From positions 25,147,402-25,211,401 of the forward strand of contig CM034541.1 in the NCBI GenBank assembly GCA_020002185.1: a stretch of 64,000 nt of DNA, given 5' to 3'. The first letter of the stretch is position 1; every line of letters begins with the position of its first letter. Shown here one piece after another: positions 35,009-47,503 of the stretch. This stretch comes from Paraescarpia echinospica. Taxonomy: Eukaryota; Annelida; Polychaeta; Sabellida; Siboglinidae. The notes below the pieces were generated by a model. That model was not told the origin of the DNA. It worked only from the letters and a program-made list of their open reading frames with translations, and ran no database searches. The position numbers were made by a program, and so were the translations under genes.

Positions 35009-35254
35009 GTGGGGTTGTCGTTGCGTCGTCACAACTCTGGGGTACGCTGGCGACGGTCGCGGACGGCCATCAAAAGCAAGCCCTATGTATGTTCTGCACC
35101 AAACTGTGGACGGAGCTTCTATTACCGTGCTGATGTATACCGGCACCAACGTCTTAAGCACGGTGCTACACATGTGCGAAACACGGTGCTTGTTTCGAGT
35201 GTGCCTGCACTTGTTGTGGAGAAAGGAATTGACCGTTGTAATACATTCACGTAG
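35009..35254 (+). CDS. alternative terminal exon 1: one zinc finger
   Basis: Eighty-one codons in phase 0 from the acceptor GCTTGTCAG, then TAG at 35252. A basic lead (RRHN, RWRRSR) precedes one C2H2 finger with Cys28, Cys33, His46 and His51 (C-x4-C-x12-H-x4-H) and the framework NCGRSFYYRADVYRHQRLKHG. Helix positions -1/2/3/6 read Y/A/D/R. Joined to the shared exon it gives a 448-residue protein. Its own AATAAA lies 195 bp past the stop. Closest in sequence to cassette 2 (both have KPYVC...NCGR.F and D at helix position 3), which suggests tandem duplication. Fingers of this PGC/NCG type resemble TFIIIA and GLI fingers in spacing; a DNA-binding role is inferred. Confidence 0.87.
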   Translation: MGLSLRRHNSGVRWRRSRTAIKSKPYVCSAPNCGRSFYYRADVYRHQRLKHGATHVRNTVLVSSVPALVVEKGIDRCNTFT

Positions 35255-35448
35255 AAGGACTTGATGTGTCTTCTATTGATTGCACACATCAACTGGAACT
35301 TGATAGTGACGGTTCAGTGAGCTTTGGTTGAAAAGCTACAACTCTATTCATGTCTTAGAGGCTAGAGGTTCTTCAACTGGTTTTGTCCAGTTCATTGGTT
35401 TCGAAATGTGTCATGTATGATTAGTTTAAGAATATCGATTGTAGGTTT

Positions 35449-35454
35449 AATAAA
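35449..35454 (+). terminator. poly(A) signal of cassette 1
   Basis: AATAAA, 195 bp after the stop and before the next acceptor. Confidence 0.7.
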
Positions 35455-36785
35455 AAAGTGCGTACATTTGTTTCAATGTTCAAAAGTATTATCTTTGGTT
35501 ATTACATAAGGTAACATGCCTAAGAAGCCCACTACTGGACTGACATTTAGCCTTCAACCCACTGAATTTGTCAGTCATGGTTTTTGAGAGAGAGCAAGGA
35601 AACGCGACAACATCAACACGGAAACATGTACATTTAATCATATCGTGCATTCACATGGAAATACCTATTTTGAGATTCACTTCAATTGGTTCTGGGTGGG
35701 TCCAGAATTAAATTAGTTATGTGAGGTACTACCACAGTAAGCTTGTCTGATGATTTCACCCACACAGTGTACAAAAGTTGCACAAACAAGCTATGTGGCA
35801 TGTCGTAGTGGATCCTATATAAGTTTGCTTTTTCACAACATGTATGCATTTGAAATGAGACAAGCAAAAAAAATTAATTGAGGAGGGACCTTCATTTTAT
35901 TGAATAACTCTTTATTTGGTATCAGACGCCACGCTAAAATCGTTCTACCTAGTTTCCTAATTAGCCATTAGGCGGTAGTGATGCACATTTTTCACAGTGG
36001 TTGCTAGGTGGCTATGAAACGAAAATGCGGTTGTCGACACACAATTTGGATATCTGTCGTATTTCTTTGTATGCGATCTGTCTAACGTGGGTCTAGAAAT
36101 AACTTTGCGTCGAAGGTATGCAGCGAAACATGAAAAACTGCGTCCGTGTGTGCAGTGAAACTTGAAAAACCGCATGCTGCCTCGAAAAACTGCGTAATAT
36201 TGCCACAAAACGGCATCAGTGCGAGCACTGGGTATAGACCAGCTGCTCCCTTTTCCAAACTGTCTTTGACACAGCGAACCCCATCCATACTCATTCCAAA
36301 ATAACTACTACTAAATTTTCTATAGCGGAATATCGGTAGAAGAATTTGACTTAAACAATTTTTAAGTCATTTTACAGAAACCCTCAGTCAAGAGATTTCT
36401 GGTTTGAATCCTCCTGCTGCCATCTTGAGCCTTGGACAAGTTTGTTCACTCTACGTTGCTCCAGTTTGCTCAGCTGTATGAATGAGTACCTGGCTATAGC
36501 CAGTGATGCATATTTGTGCATAAAGTATTCTCTCAGTAATTGCAACATGGCTGAATGCTTCACAGAGAAGTCAAGATGGTGTTTGATTGAATAGGTCTGC
36601 CAGGGAGTGAAGTGTAAAGCAGTCATAAGGACGGGATACTGCACTAGATAAAAGTTTACTTTTGCCGTTGTTTTCTGCTGGTTATGGTGGGTATTGACAT
36701 GTGTTGTACCTATGCTGGCTTAGTTTTCTGCAAGACCAAAGGTTGTGGTGGGGACTGACTTGTGGTGTATCTTCTCTGGCTCCAG
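35455..36785 (+). other. spacer/intron between cassettes 1 and 2
   Basis: No gene seen. Confidence 0.4.
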
Positions 36786-37013
36786 GTTCAGGCGCAGGTC
36801 CATGCAAACAGAGCCTCTTATGGAATGGCAAGGAGTATGAGCCACCCCATTGCCCTTTGGGGACACACATCTCGCGAAAAACCCTACGTATGCCATATGG
36901 GGAACTGTGGTCGCAGGTTTATGTACACGTACGATTTGTACAGACACCAGCGCTCACAGCACGGTGCACCATTCCACAGAGCCAGCACCCGAAAGTGGCA
37001 TACGCCTTCATGA
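36786..37013 (+). CDS. alternative terminal exon 2: one zinc finger
   Basis: Seventy-five codons in phase 0 from the acceptor TTCTCTGGCTCCAG, then TGA. Two further CAGs follow at 6-bp steps (36789-36791 and 36795-36797), so acceptor slippage would remove two or four residues without changing frame. The finger uses Cys36, Cys41, His54 and His59 with framework NCGRRFMYTYDLYRHQRSQHG; helix positions -1/2/3/6 are Y/Y/D/R. The lead is less basic than in cassette 1, and the C-terminus (RASTRKWHTPS) is short. AATAAA lies at 37596. A DNA-binding role is inferred from the finger; no function can be named beyond that. Confidence 0.85.
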   Translation, partial: VQAQVHANRASYGMARSMSHPIALWGHTSREKPYVCHMGNCGRRFMYTYDLYRHQRSQHGAPFHRASTRKWHTPS

Positions 37014-37595
37014 TGTATTAGACTGTTTGTGGTGTGTCATTCCGACGACCTGTCATTCTAATCTCAGTTCTGTTGTCATAAACAGATGCATTGCCATAAA
37101 GATGATTATCCCCAGGGTTATGTGTGCCTTCTGTAAAGAGATATGTTGGTCAGTGACCCACCCATGGTCATTGCTATGTACAGGATGGTTCGAGTCTGTA
37201 CGATTAGCTTACTAGTTGGTCCTATTGTCAGAAGGCATATTACCATGCTGATAATCCTTGTACATAACTTATAAGTCTGCAGCAGTAGGTTTGTTTTGGT
37301 CAAAGGAACCCGTCAGTATGCATATTTGATGTACTTTATATGTAAACGTACTATATATTGCATTCGAATTACCAGTGACAAAGGTATTTTGCTGTCACAC
37401 CAAGTGGAATTTTAAGGTTACAATCTGTATGGTCAAGGTAGCAATTTAAAACTGAATGTGTTCATTCAGTTGACTTGAAGGCTTTTAACAGGAAGTTATT
37501 TTAAATGGTATTTTTATACTACCCCATAGTATTAAAGTTAGACTTATAGTACTCATGGTTTACAAGAAGAATGTATATAATGACAGTAGCCATTC

Positions 37596-37601
37596 AATAA
37601 A
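37596..37601 (+). terminator. poly(A) signal of cassette 2
   Basis: AATAAA, 583 bp after the stop of cassette 2. Confidence 0.6.
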
Positions 37602-38093
37602 AAGTGAAACTGCGTGTGGTAGTCAACTTTGTTTGCTGATGATGTAGCCTTGCTTCAGACTGACAGTAGGAAAAATCAAGGCTGATTCATGTCTGATTGA
37701 TTTAGAAATTGGTTAGCAACTTCAATATAGTTTGCAATTACATTGATACTACTATAATGTCTGCGTGGCAGTAACAGTCAGAGTATCAACAAGAAAACTA
37801 CCCTACACAACCCATACATGTGCTCTTCATATAACTTATCAATGTCCACCTGGATAGATATTTCTCAGGAAAAATGACAATCAGCAGCACCACTACTCTG
37901 GTACTGAAGTTTCTTGCTGGGATAGCTGTATGATTGTACTAGAAGATTGTACATGCGGAAAAGTCGTTGTGTTTTGAAAGATCATTTGAGTGATGGGCAT
38001 CTGGCAGGAAAAGGAGCAGCAGTTCTAGGGAGTGAGTTCATCAGGTGCATAGATGAAGGTACATGCACAGTTGAGTAAATACATTTTAAACTA
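37602..38093 (+). other. intron, no gene seen
   Basis: No recognisable feature before the hAT-like element. Confidence 0.35.
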
Positions 38094-40444
38094 CAGTGTT
38101 TCCCCTGGGTGAAATGATGGGCGAGGTGGTAGGGGTGGGGTACGCGAGCGCCGCTGGTGCGAATCGTTGTTAGGGGGGTCTGGGGGCATGCTCGCCCGGA
38201 TATTTTTTTAAACTAGCTTTAAAATGGTGCATTCTGAGGTATGTTTTAACCTTTACTCTTGAATATACAGGGGAAGATATAAAATAACAAGACACTACTT
38301 GTAAATGTAGTAATCATGATTGATAAAAGTCAGTAATCATGATTGTTTCATCGTGTTGAGGTGTGGTTTCCATTCTACCACTGGTACTCAGTAGAGGTGT
38401 GGTTTCCACTTGACCACTGGTACTTGGTTATGGTTATGTTTTATTGCACTAACCCTATGCCTTGTTACCTCACTGACAGAGTCAATAAAAAAGTAAACGG
38501 TGAGTTCTTATATAGCGCAGGACTGCTCAAAGCGCTTTACACTTTACTCCCTGGCAGACCTGTTCAGTCGAACACCATCTCAACTTCTCTGGGAAGCATC
38601 CAGTGATATCATCTGAAGACTCTTTCATCATCACCTTTAAATTATTTTAATATCATAATATTATAGTAAATTGGTGGTTTATGTTCAAAAGATTATATTT
38701 TATTTGTTTGCTAGAATGCTATACAATTAATTAAACAGTCATTTATGGAATGCCACAAAAGTATGTTTCTATTAATCGCAAGAATGTTTCTCAAATTGTG
38801 TCCTTTTTATAAAACAGTATAAGTTGTTTAGTACATCCAATTGCTGTGCAAACATATCATTGTCTAACCCAAATTATTGATAACCCGTTAGTATACACGG
38901 TTTTGGGTAGTAGGCAATTTTTATGAGATGTGAACTTCGTTGGTTTATATTCGTAAGTATTTCACTCAAATCATCTTTCCCAAAAGTTTGTTTGCACAAC
39001 TTTGTCGGAATATGTATTATATATGTAGCACAAAGATATCTTACGAATCACATTCCTTATTTTGCTAAGACAAAACCGCATAGAATATTAGTTCAGGGGT
39101 AGAACTACCCACTAGTCCGCTAGTCCGTACACTAGTAAAGATTACGGCGGACTAGTAAATCTGCCTACCAACTAGTCCGGCTGTCTAGTAAAAATCAGCA
39201 TGTTGCATGATGCCACCATCCGTACCATTGACAAACTAATTCTTTACGTAATGAGGCGACAGTGAAAAGTGAAACAGTGCTGTTGATTGGCTGTTGTGTG
39301 ACATCGAATTCTGAAATGACAGTTTTGTTTGGTTTAGCGTATCTGGTAGAGGGGTAGTGCTAATAAGTGCAATTGGTGGTAATTTTCAAATGCACGGTTT
39401 TCGAATACGGTTTACATCTACATTGCTTTATTAGTCTACGTTTATGCACGATGTATCATTACTTGACTGGGGTTGCAAAACCAGCAGAAAAACGCAAGCT
39501 GGAAAAACACTGCAACTGCCCACCGAGCCATTCAAGTGCTGAAAACGGCCACCATGGACCGTCTGACGCATTTGTTGCAATTTAAATTTGTGTTGTTTTG
39601 ATATTTTCAGGACTAGTAAACCTTTTGGCAGACTAGTAAACTTTTGTCTTTACTAGTCCTGCTGTCCAGTAAAATAAATGCTGAAGTTCTACCCCTGTTA
39701 GTTGAATAGACTTGTGGGCATTTGCGTCGAACCCGGACCTACTTTGTCATTGATTTTGCCGCTTGAGTTTTGCTTATCTTTGATACCTCAGTGAGATACA
39801 CTGTAGTTCCATCATTCAATATTATCCTAGGCATATTTACCTTTAGAATATTGCGTCTTACGTCCATTTGAGGCGTAAATAGCGCCCCGGTTTGTATCAA
39901 CATACGCTGCTATATATATCTCTTTTTACGCTCGTTGTGCGGTAACGCACGGCCACAGCGGCACAGACTAGCGCAAACCGGGTCAGTATTTGAACTTCAA
40001 CAGGGTCCGGATTCGATACAAATGCCGACTAGTGAATAGGATTAGGATGCACGGTTTTTATTTGGGCTTCGAAAGAGTCCGGATTCGACACAAGTGACGT
40101 AGTGCCATCAGCCTGCACGGTTTTCACTCCCACCACCGTCATAAACCAAAACGCAAGTTACCGTTTGGGCGCCATTTTACATGAATGTCTAGAATTCTAG
40201 TATGTCGAAACTCCGCAAGGTGTCCAATGACGGCTAAACGATGTTGCTACAAATCTGCGATTTTGCAGGAATATAAGTGACTTTGTGGTGTCATTATGCG
40301 CCGCTCGCCGACGTTGAATATAACGTGAAAGAACGAAAAAAAATGGGCGTATGAAATAGCTACGAGGCGGCAATTTCTGCACATTTTGGGCGAGGCGGCA
40401 TAGAGAAAAGGCGAGGCGCTTGTTATATACCAGGGGAAACACTG
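38094..40444. mobile_element. hAT-like element with a second element nested inside
   Basis: The left end CAGTGTTTCCCCTGGGTGAA and the right end, in reverse CAGTGTTTCCCCTGGTATAT, share 15 exact bases; CAGTGTTTCCC is a classic animal hAT terminus. Both ends are followed inwards by GGCGAGG-type sequence. The flanking 8-mers (TTAAACTA, ATTATAGA) do not match, so the duplication has decayed or one end is displaced. No transposase is recognisable. Inside lie a repeat with AGCGCAGGACTGCTCAAAGC (38513-38535), known as a dispersed motif in marine invertebrates, and a complete 604-bp second element (39094-39697). Confidence 0.65.
39094..39697. mobile_element. nested 604-bp inverted-repeat element with 6-bp TSD
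   Basis: Ends CAGGGGTAGAACT and AGTTCTACCCCTG are perfect 13-bp inverted repeats, flanked by TTAGTT on both sides (39088-39093 and 39698-39703). Multiple subterminal GGACTAGT/ACTAGTCC copies lie near both ends. A plus-strand frame (39367-39585) has a basic/Cys-His stretch (KRKLEKHCNC) but no known domain. It is probably non-autonomous. The superfamily is uncertain, because CAGGGG ends suggest hAT but the visible duplication is 6 bp rather than 8. Confidence 0.7.
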
Positions 40445-40510
40445 ATTATAGATGCACAGACACTGATCACTAGATGCACAGACACTGATCACTAGATGCA
40501 CAGGGGGATA
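40445..40510. repeat. ~22-bp tandem repeat, about 2.7 copies
   Basis: AGATGCACAGACACTGATCA repeated directly behind the hAT-like right end. Confidence 0.8.
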
Positions 40511-40571
40511 CATAGAGCCACCTCCATGAGTTAATAATTATGAACAAATCTACAAGAAAAGGTTCACCAAA

Positions 40572-40857
40572 TATCCATAAAAAAATGAACTTAAATGTGT
40601 ATGCTTAAATTCAAGAAGCATAGTAAATAAGAGAAGCGATTTAGAAATCATGGGAGCAGATATTAACCCAGATGTAATTAGGCATGGGCACACAAAGATA
40701 TGGTAGATGCTGAACTAAATCTATCAGTATATGTCATTTTTAGAAAGGACAGACGAGAGAAGGGGAGGCTGGGTCATTTTATATATTAAATAATCTATAC
40801 AGGCATATGAAGTATGACTAAAAAATTAAGCAGATTATGAGGAAGCTATTTTGGTGC
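40572..40857 (+). pseudogene. CR1-like LINE endonuclease fragment (5' part)
   Basis: Reads LKCVCLNSRSIVNKRSDLEI, then ADINPDVI, then FRKDR..RRGGWVILYIK and SIQAYEV with stops and frameshifts. This is the start of an apurinic-type endonuclease domain as in CR1-like LINEs. It ends abruptly at 40857 where another repeat begins. The next part of the same kind of protein resumes at 43230. Confidence 0.7.
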
Positions 40858-41460
40858 TTTTAAACTGTATCTTCAAAACTATTGATTTTCTATCTTTGCA
40901 AGTTGTGTTTATTTTGATGTTCATTTAATTATTATAAAATGGTGTCACTGTGGTGTCTATTGTTTAAAGATGTATTGTCACCTGTAGGTGACAAACATAA
41001 AAAAATTAATATTCTGGACAACTATAGAATGAAATATCCTACACTTTATTGATATCAAATGAATTCTACTGTTCTGTTTACACTTGCCATGCCTTGATTA
41101 GACATGGTACTATGTAAATCAATTGTATCAATATAGTTGACATCTGAAACAACCAAATGTCAACCATTAGAAGAGTTGACATAGTTCTGCTATACACAAG
41201 AAATCTGTATTTGATTGAATCATTCTAGTGTCATCAGCGTATAGTAGAACATACATTTTCAAGAAAATGTCTACATCATCATCACTAAGGTTGTTGTAAA
41301 TTTCACCAGCTGCCATGTCAAGTCCCTTATAATTATGACTAACAGTGTTCAAAATTCAGGTAAATCGCAAATAACAAAGGAGACAAGTTTTCGCCTTGCT
41401 GTACCTCTACATCACATGAGATGAAGGTTGACACAGTCTGGCCCTGTTTTTTTTTAAGTA
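40858..41460 (-). pseudogene. second copy of LINE-RT-bearing repeat
   Basis: Closely matches 6530-7560. The minus strand encodes YVLLYADDTRMIQSNT near 41200-41250, carrying the YADD catalytic box of reverse transcriptase. It has lost most of the palm domain. It appears to have inserted into the CR1-like endonuclease that ends at 40857. Confidence 0.75.
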
Positions 41461-43229
41461 TTCATTTATAACATTATTAATACCACATGTCGGTTTTAAC
41501 GGTGCCCAAATTACATTTACCAGGCGGAATATAATTGATAGATTTAGTTACGTCGTAACGTTGCTGCCGCATGCAAACCGCTGTAGCTGGCGGAAGCCGA
41601 CATGTCAACGGCGGTTCGTATCCCGGCTGCATGTCTTGCATAAATTGGCTTCAAAAACTCGCAATTTATGGTTAGAATCAATGTTACATAGATACAACAA
41701 CACTTCTGAAATTTCATTAATATTCCGTGTATCAACCAGCACCATAGATTTACCGGAGAGCCAGTTACAAGTTTTGAAAATTGTCACCAATTTGGGACTG
41801 GATCGGCTAACGCTCGATGACTTGGAAGACTGCCAAGTCCGCGTGGGTTAGACGTAATAATGTTTAAAACTATATATAATTATTCAAATAACAGATAGCG
41901 ATTCAAAGTCTACTATTTCCAAAATTATTCAAATAACAGATAGCGATTCAAAGTCTACTATTTCCAAAATTATTCAAATAACATAACGATTCAAAGTCTA
42001 CTATTTCCAAAATTATTCAAATATGATTCGTTGGTGGAAGCAAGTTGTACGTCGGCCAAACTGAACGATTTACAATTTTATGAAATACAGCCTTGATCAA
42101 CGAGGGCTGATGCGGAGTCTGTCCTACGCGTGTGACAGAGCTAGGTCGGTGCGCTCAGCGGATGACCCTGTTAATGCAGGCATTAAACTCTGTCGAATAC
42201 TGAAGTACAACACACTGGCGGCGGAATGACAAGACGCCGACACACTAACAAGATTGCAACGTGCGCGATTACTAACGAACTTCATTTACGTTTGAATGTC
42301 CTCAAATAAAAAGTTTGCAATGTTGCACGTGTCACTATTTACTGTAAATTTTCACTTGTCCACCGGAAAACCATGTATAGTCATTTTACTTGTCTGGGCC
42401 AAAAATCACTTGTCCCGGACAAACGCACAAGTGCTATTTCGAAAGATGATTTGTTTAAACCAGGCAGGAAGTCCATAACAAAATGGACCACTGCCATTAA
42501 CTGCTAGCTGAATCTTCTTCTGAAGTGTAGTGATTCTAATCAACCATCCTACACCAGTATAGTCTGGTGTCAGCTTGCAAGTTAAGATACAGAGGGGGTA
42601 TTAAGGTTTGGAAACTGGCAGGTGGTCAGTCCACAGAGGGGATATTGACTTTTGGAGACTGGCAGGTTGTCCACCCTCCCAGCAAGCAGCACTTGTGTTC
42701 ATTGCCAACAACTGGATTTACCACCTACCCCCTAATGTTAAATCAAGAGCCACTACTGAGTCAACTAACTCAACTCACCAACTAAGATAATCCACAACTC
42801 CATTAGTGACAGGGTCCAGAGTGATATCTAACCAGCTGTATCCTACAACTGCTGAATTGATCAGTTGAATTAGCCTTGTCCACAGTCCCAAGTCAGTGGG
42901 TGATATTGTGCACAAGTATTGTTCATTAATCATTGATGATTGTTTGAAAAGCTACATAGTCCTGAATCTGAGTGTTATTAATTACAGTGATAGTTTAATA
43001 AGATGACTATGGCTAGATGTAAAACTCTGCCTGCTTTATTCTTTCATATTGTAATAAAATATAATTTAACCAGTGTTTAACCTAGTTTAGCACAAAATGG
43101 AGGTTTAGTCCAACCCGGATTAAACCTGGGTTAAACTTAGGTTTAACCTGGGGGCAGGTTAAACTTGCCAACGTTGACATACACAAAGTTTTCCTACACA
43201 TATATGCCTGTTTAGGATAATGCCTCATT
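41461..43229. other. mixed unassigned sequence
   Basis: A 96-codon plus-strand frame (41561-41851) has ordinary amino-acid composition but no domain I recognise. A 45-bp tandem repeat follows. ACTTGTCC/GGACAAGT motifs at 42355-42440 resemble those at 26750-26850 and may be ends of a DNA element. GGTTTAACCTGGG-type repeats are at 43085-43165. Confidence 0.35.
41878..42022. repeat. 45-bp tandem repeat, ~3.2 copies
   Basis: Unit AATTATTCAAATAACAGATA...TCTACTATTTCC, with a 4-bp loss in the third copy. Confidence 0.85.
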
Positions 43230-44360
43230 AACATATTTCTAAAACTTCACAGATTTTGGACAATAACTATGTGCCCATCTGAAATCACTAGAGACTGCTG
43301 GAGTGATGACCAACAGTTTCTGCTTGTAATACAGGACTGTTTTCTTACTCAACATGTTTTGGAACCAACCAGAAGTGGAAATGTGTTGGATTTACTGTTC
43401 TCTTCTCAGAAGGAATTAGTTGATAATGTGAAAATAGATATGAACCTCTGGGATCTAGTGATCATAACCAGATCCATTTTTATATAAAAGTACAATCAGA
43501 GAATAATGGTAAAAAGCAACGGAGGAGAAGTTTCAACAAAGGCAAGTATAAACAAATGAGAAAATATTTAGCACACATAGATTGGACTACCTTAATGCAG
43601 AACAAGACATCAACAGAATGTTGGCCCGTTTTGAAAGATGAGATTGAGGGCATTATTGAAAGATGTTTCCCCTGAAAAAGCAAGGGAAATGATCCAGGAA
43701 TAAACACCTTTCAAAGAGGCTACATGTGTATATGTAAAATTGCTTACAAACAAATTATGTGGAGAATTTAATTAGAACGGTAACCCAATAGTAGGGCTAA
43801 TTAGAAGAAATATCACATATAAGGACAAACAGCTGATTGTACCACTGTACAAAGCAATAATTAGACCTCATTTGGAATATTATATACAAGCGGAGGTCAT
43901 ATCGTAAGAGGGACATAGATAAGCTAGAAAGAATACAGCGAAGAGCAACTAAGCTGATTCCTGAACTGAAAGATCTTAGTTATGAAAGACGCCTATTAGA
44001 ATGCGGATTGATGACATTACAGACTAGGAGACTAAGAGGAGACCAAATAGAACGTTTTAAAATATTGAATGGTTATGAAGATATTTATAGAAATATTGTC
44101 TTCAAACTTAAAGAAGGCAGTAGAACTAGAGGGCACAATGCAGCATTAATCAAAGAACAGTATAGGTTAGATGTGAGAAAATACTCATTCTCTCAGAGGA
44201 CACTAAATGACTGGAAAGAATTATCTGATGATTGTGTTAATGCTAGCAGTGTGAATATGTTCAAAAATTAAATTGACAGGTATTAATGTTGGACTCTCAA
44301 TAAGACAAAGGCTTCCTTGTCCGTATGTGATCTGGAGCTTGTAGCTCTGGACGGCAGTCT
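43230..44360 (+). pseudogene. CR1-like LINE: endonuclease end, RT deleted, C-terminus and 3' end
   Basis: Plus strand reads NNYVPSEI, FLTQHVLEPTRSGNVLDLLF (endonuclease C-terminal blocks), then QRRRSFNKGKYKQMRKYLAH, then after a gap with no RT palm LERIQRRATKLIPELKDLSY, RRLLECGLMTLQTRRLRGDQ and ASSVNMFKN. Its 3' end (to GGACGGCAGTCTTGTTAAAT) is matched by the reverse copy at 61195-61645. Together with 40572-40857 it could be one insertion, internally deleted and interrupted. Confidence 0.8.
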
Positions 44361-44438
44361 TGTTAAATCTTGTTAAAATCTTGCCATGGAGCAGCCTCGC
44401 TTTGATACATGTATCGTTTGCTATGACAAGATCCATTA

Positions 44439-47400
44439 CACTATTGCAGAACTTTACTATCTAGTCCACACTACTCTACTGTGGGAATTCAATATCTAGT
44501 CCACACTACTCTACTGTGGGACTTCAATATCTAGTCCACACTACTCTATTGTGGGACTTCAATATCTAGTCCACACTACTCTATTGTGGGACTTCAATAT
44601 CTAGTCCACACCACTCTATTGTGGGACTTCAATATCTAGTCCACACTACTCTACTGTGGGAATTCAATATCTAGTCCACACTACTCTACTGTGGGACTTC
44701 AATATCTAGTCCACACTACTCTATTGTGGGACTTCAATATCTAGTCCACACTACTCTACTGTGGGACTTCAATATCTAGTCCACACCACTCTATTGCAGG
44801 ACTTTACTATCTAGTCCACACTACTCTACTGTGGGACTTCAATATCTAGTCCACACTACTCTACTGTGGGGCTTCAATATCTAGTCCACACTACTCTACT
44901 GTGGGGCTTCAATATCTAGTCCACACTACTCTACTGTGGGGCTTCAATATCTAGTCCACACTACTCTACTGTGGGGCTTCAATATCTAGTCCACACTACT
45001 CTACTGTAGGACTTCAATATCTAGTCCACACTCTACTCTACTGTGGGGACTTCAATATCTAGTCCACACTACTCTACTGTGGGGCTTCAATATCTAGTCC
45101 ACACTACTCTACTGTGGGGCTTCAATATCTAGTCCACACTACTCTACTGTGGGGCTTCAATATCTAGTCCACACTACTCTACTGTGGGGCTTCAATATCT
45201 AGTCCACACTACTCTACTGTGGGACTTCAATATCTAGTCCACACTACTCTACTGTGGGGCTTCAATATCTAGTCCACACTACTCTACTGTGGGGCTTCAA
45301 TATCTAGTCCACACTACTCTACTGTGGGGCTTCAATATCTAGTCCACACTACTCTACTGTGGGACTTCAATATCTAGTCCACACTACTCTACTGTGGGGC
45401 TTCAATATCTAGTCCACACTACTCTACTGTGGGACTTCAATATCTAGTCCACACTACTCTACTGTGGGGCTTCAATATCTAGTCCACACCACTCTACTGT
45501 AGGACTTCAATATGTAGTCCACACTACTCTACTGTGGGACTTCAATATCTAGTCCACACTACTCTACTGTGGGACTTCAATATCTAGTCCACACTACTCT
45601 ACTGTGGGGCTTCAATATCTAGTCCACACTACTCTACTGTGGGGTTTCAATATCTAGTCCACACTACTCTACTGTGGGGCTTCAATATCTAGTCCACACT
45701 ACTCTACTGTGGGGCTTCAATATCTAGTCCACACTACTCTACTGTGGGACTTCAATATCTAGTCCACACTACTCTACTGTGGGGCTTCACACATACTAGT
45801 CCACACTACTCTACTGTGGGGCTACTCTACTGTGGGATATCTAGTCCACACTACTCTACTGTGGGGCTTCAATATCTAGTCCACACTACTCTACTGTGGG
45901 ACTTCAATATCTAGTCCACACTACTCTACTGTGGGGCTTCAATATCTAGTCCACACTACTCTACTGTGGGGCTTCAATATCTAGTCCACACTACTCTACT
46001 GTGGGGCTTCAATATCTAGTCCACACTACTCTACTGTGGGGCTTCAATATCTAGTCCACACTACTCTACTGTGGGGCTTCAATATCTAGTCCACACTACT
46101 CTACTGTGGGACTTCAATATCTAGTCCACACTACTCTACTGTGGGGCTTCAATATCTAGTCCACACTACTCTACTGTGGGGCATCAATATCTAGTCCACA
46201 CTACTCTACTGTGGGGCTTCAATATCTAGTCCACACTACTCTACTGTGGGACTTCAATATCTAGTCCACACTACTCTACTGTGGGGCTTCAATATCTAGT
46301 CCACACCACTCTACTGTAGGACTTCAATATGTAGTCCACACTACTCTACTGTGGGACTTCAATATCTAGTCCACACTACTCTACTGTGGGACTTCAATAT
46401 CTAGTCCACACTACTCTACTGTGGGGCTTCAACATCTAGTCCACACTACTCTACTGTGGGGCTTCAATATCTAGTCCACACTACTCTACTGTGGGGCTTC
46501 AATATCTAGTCCACACCACTCTACTGTAGGACTTCAATATGTAGTCCACACTACTCTACTGTGGGACTTCAATATCTAGTCCACACTACTCTACTGTGGG
46601 ACTTCAATATCTAGTCCACACTACTCTACTGTGGGACTTCAATATCTAGTCCACACTACTCTACTGTGGGGCTTCAATATCTAGTCCACACTACTCTACT
46701 GTGGGGCTTCAATATCTAGTCCACACTACTCTACTGTGGGGCTTCAATATCTAGTCCACACTACTCTACTGTGGGGCTTCAATATCTAGTCCACACTACT
46801 CTACTGTGGGACTTCAATATCTAGTCCACACTACTCTACTGTGGGACTTCAATATCTAGTCCACACTACTCTACTGTGGGGCTTCAATATCTAGTCCACA
46901 CTACTCTACTGTGGGGCTTCAATATCTAGTCCACACTACTCTACTGTGGGGCTTCAATATCTAGTCCACACTACTCTACTGTGGGGCTTCAATATCTAGT
47001 CCACACTACTCTACTGTGGGGCTTCAATATCTAGTCCACACTACTCTACTGTGGGACTTCAATATCTAGTCCACACTACTCTACTGTGGGGCTTCAATAT
47101 CTAGTCCACACTACTCTACTGTGGGGCTTCAATATCTAGTCCACACTACTCTACTGTGGGGCTTCAATATCTAGTCCACACTACTCTACTGTGGGACTTC
47201 AATATCTAGTCCACACTACTCTACTGTGGGGCTTCAATATCTAGTCCACACCACTCTACTGTAGGACTTCAATATGTAGTCCACACTACTCTACTGTGGG
47301 ACTTCAATATCTAGTCCACACTACTCTACTGTGGGACTTCAATATCTAGTCCACACTACTCTACTGTGGGGCTTCAATATCTAGTCCACACTACTCTACT

Positions 47401-47503
47401 GTGGGGCTTCAATATCTAGTCCACACTACTCTACTGTGGGGCTTCAATATCTAGTCCACACCACTCTACTGTAGGACTTCAATATGTAGTCCACCCTACT
47501 CTT
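44439..47503. repeat. 35-bp satellite, block 1 (~87 copies)
   Basis: Unit CTAGTCCACACTACTCTACT + GTGGGGCTTCAATAT, 35 bp. Two main variants differ at GGG(A/G)CTTC. A rarer variant (CCACTCTACTGTAGG...ATATGTAG) recurs near 45487, 46303, 46513, 47249 and 47459; the 210-bp and ~735-bp spacings show that a ~945-bp block was itself duplicated. Each unit contains CCACA-9 nt-TGTGG, able to form a small hairpin. It lies in the intron before cassette 3. Not coding: 35 is not a multiple of 3. Confidence 0.97.

Noticed and set aside
36082..36294. minus-strand open frames at 35.9-36.3 kb
   Set aside because: Overlapping frames without motifs or splice signals.
41561..41851. 96-codon plus-strand frame as a gene
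   Set aside because: No domain, no clear splice sites, embedded in repeats. Left as unassigned sequence.
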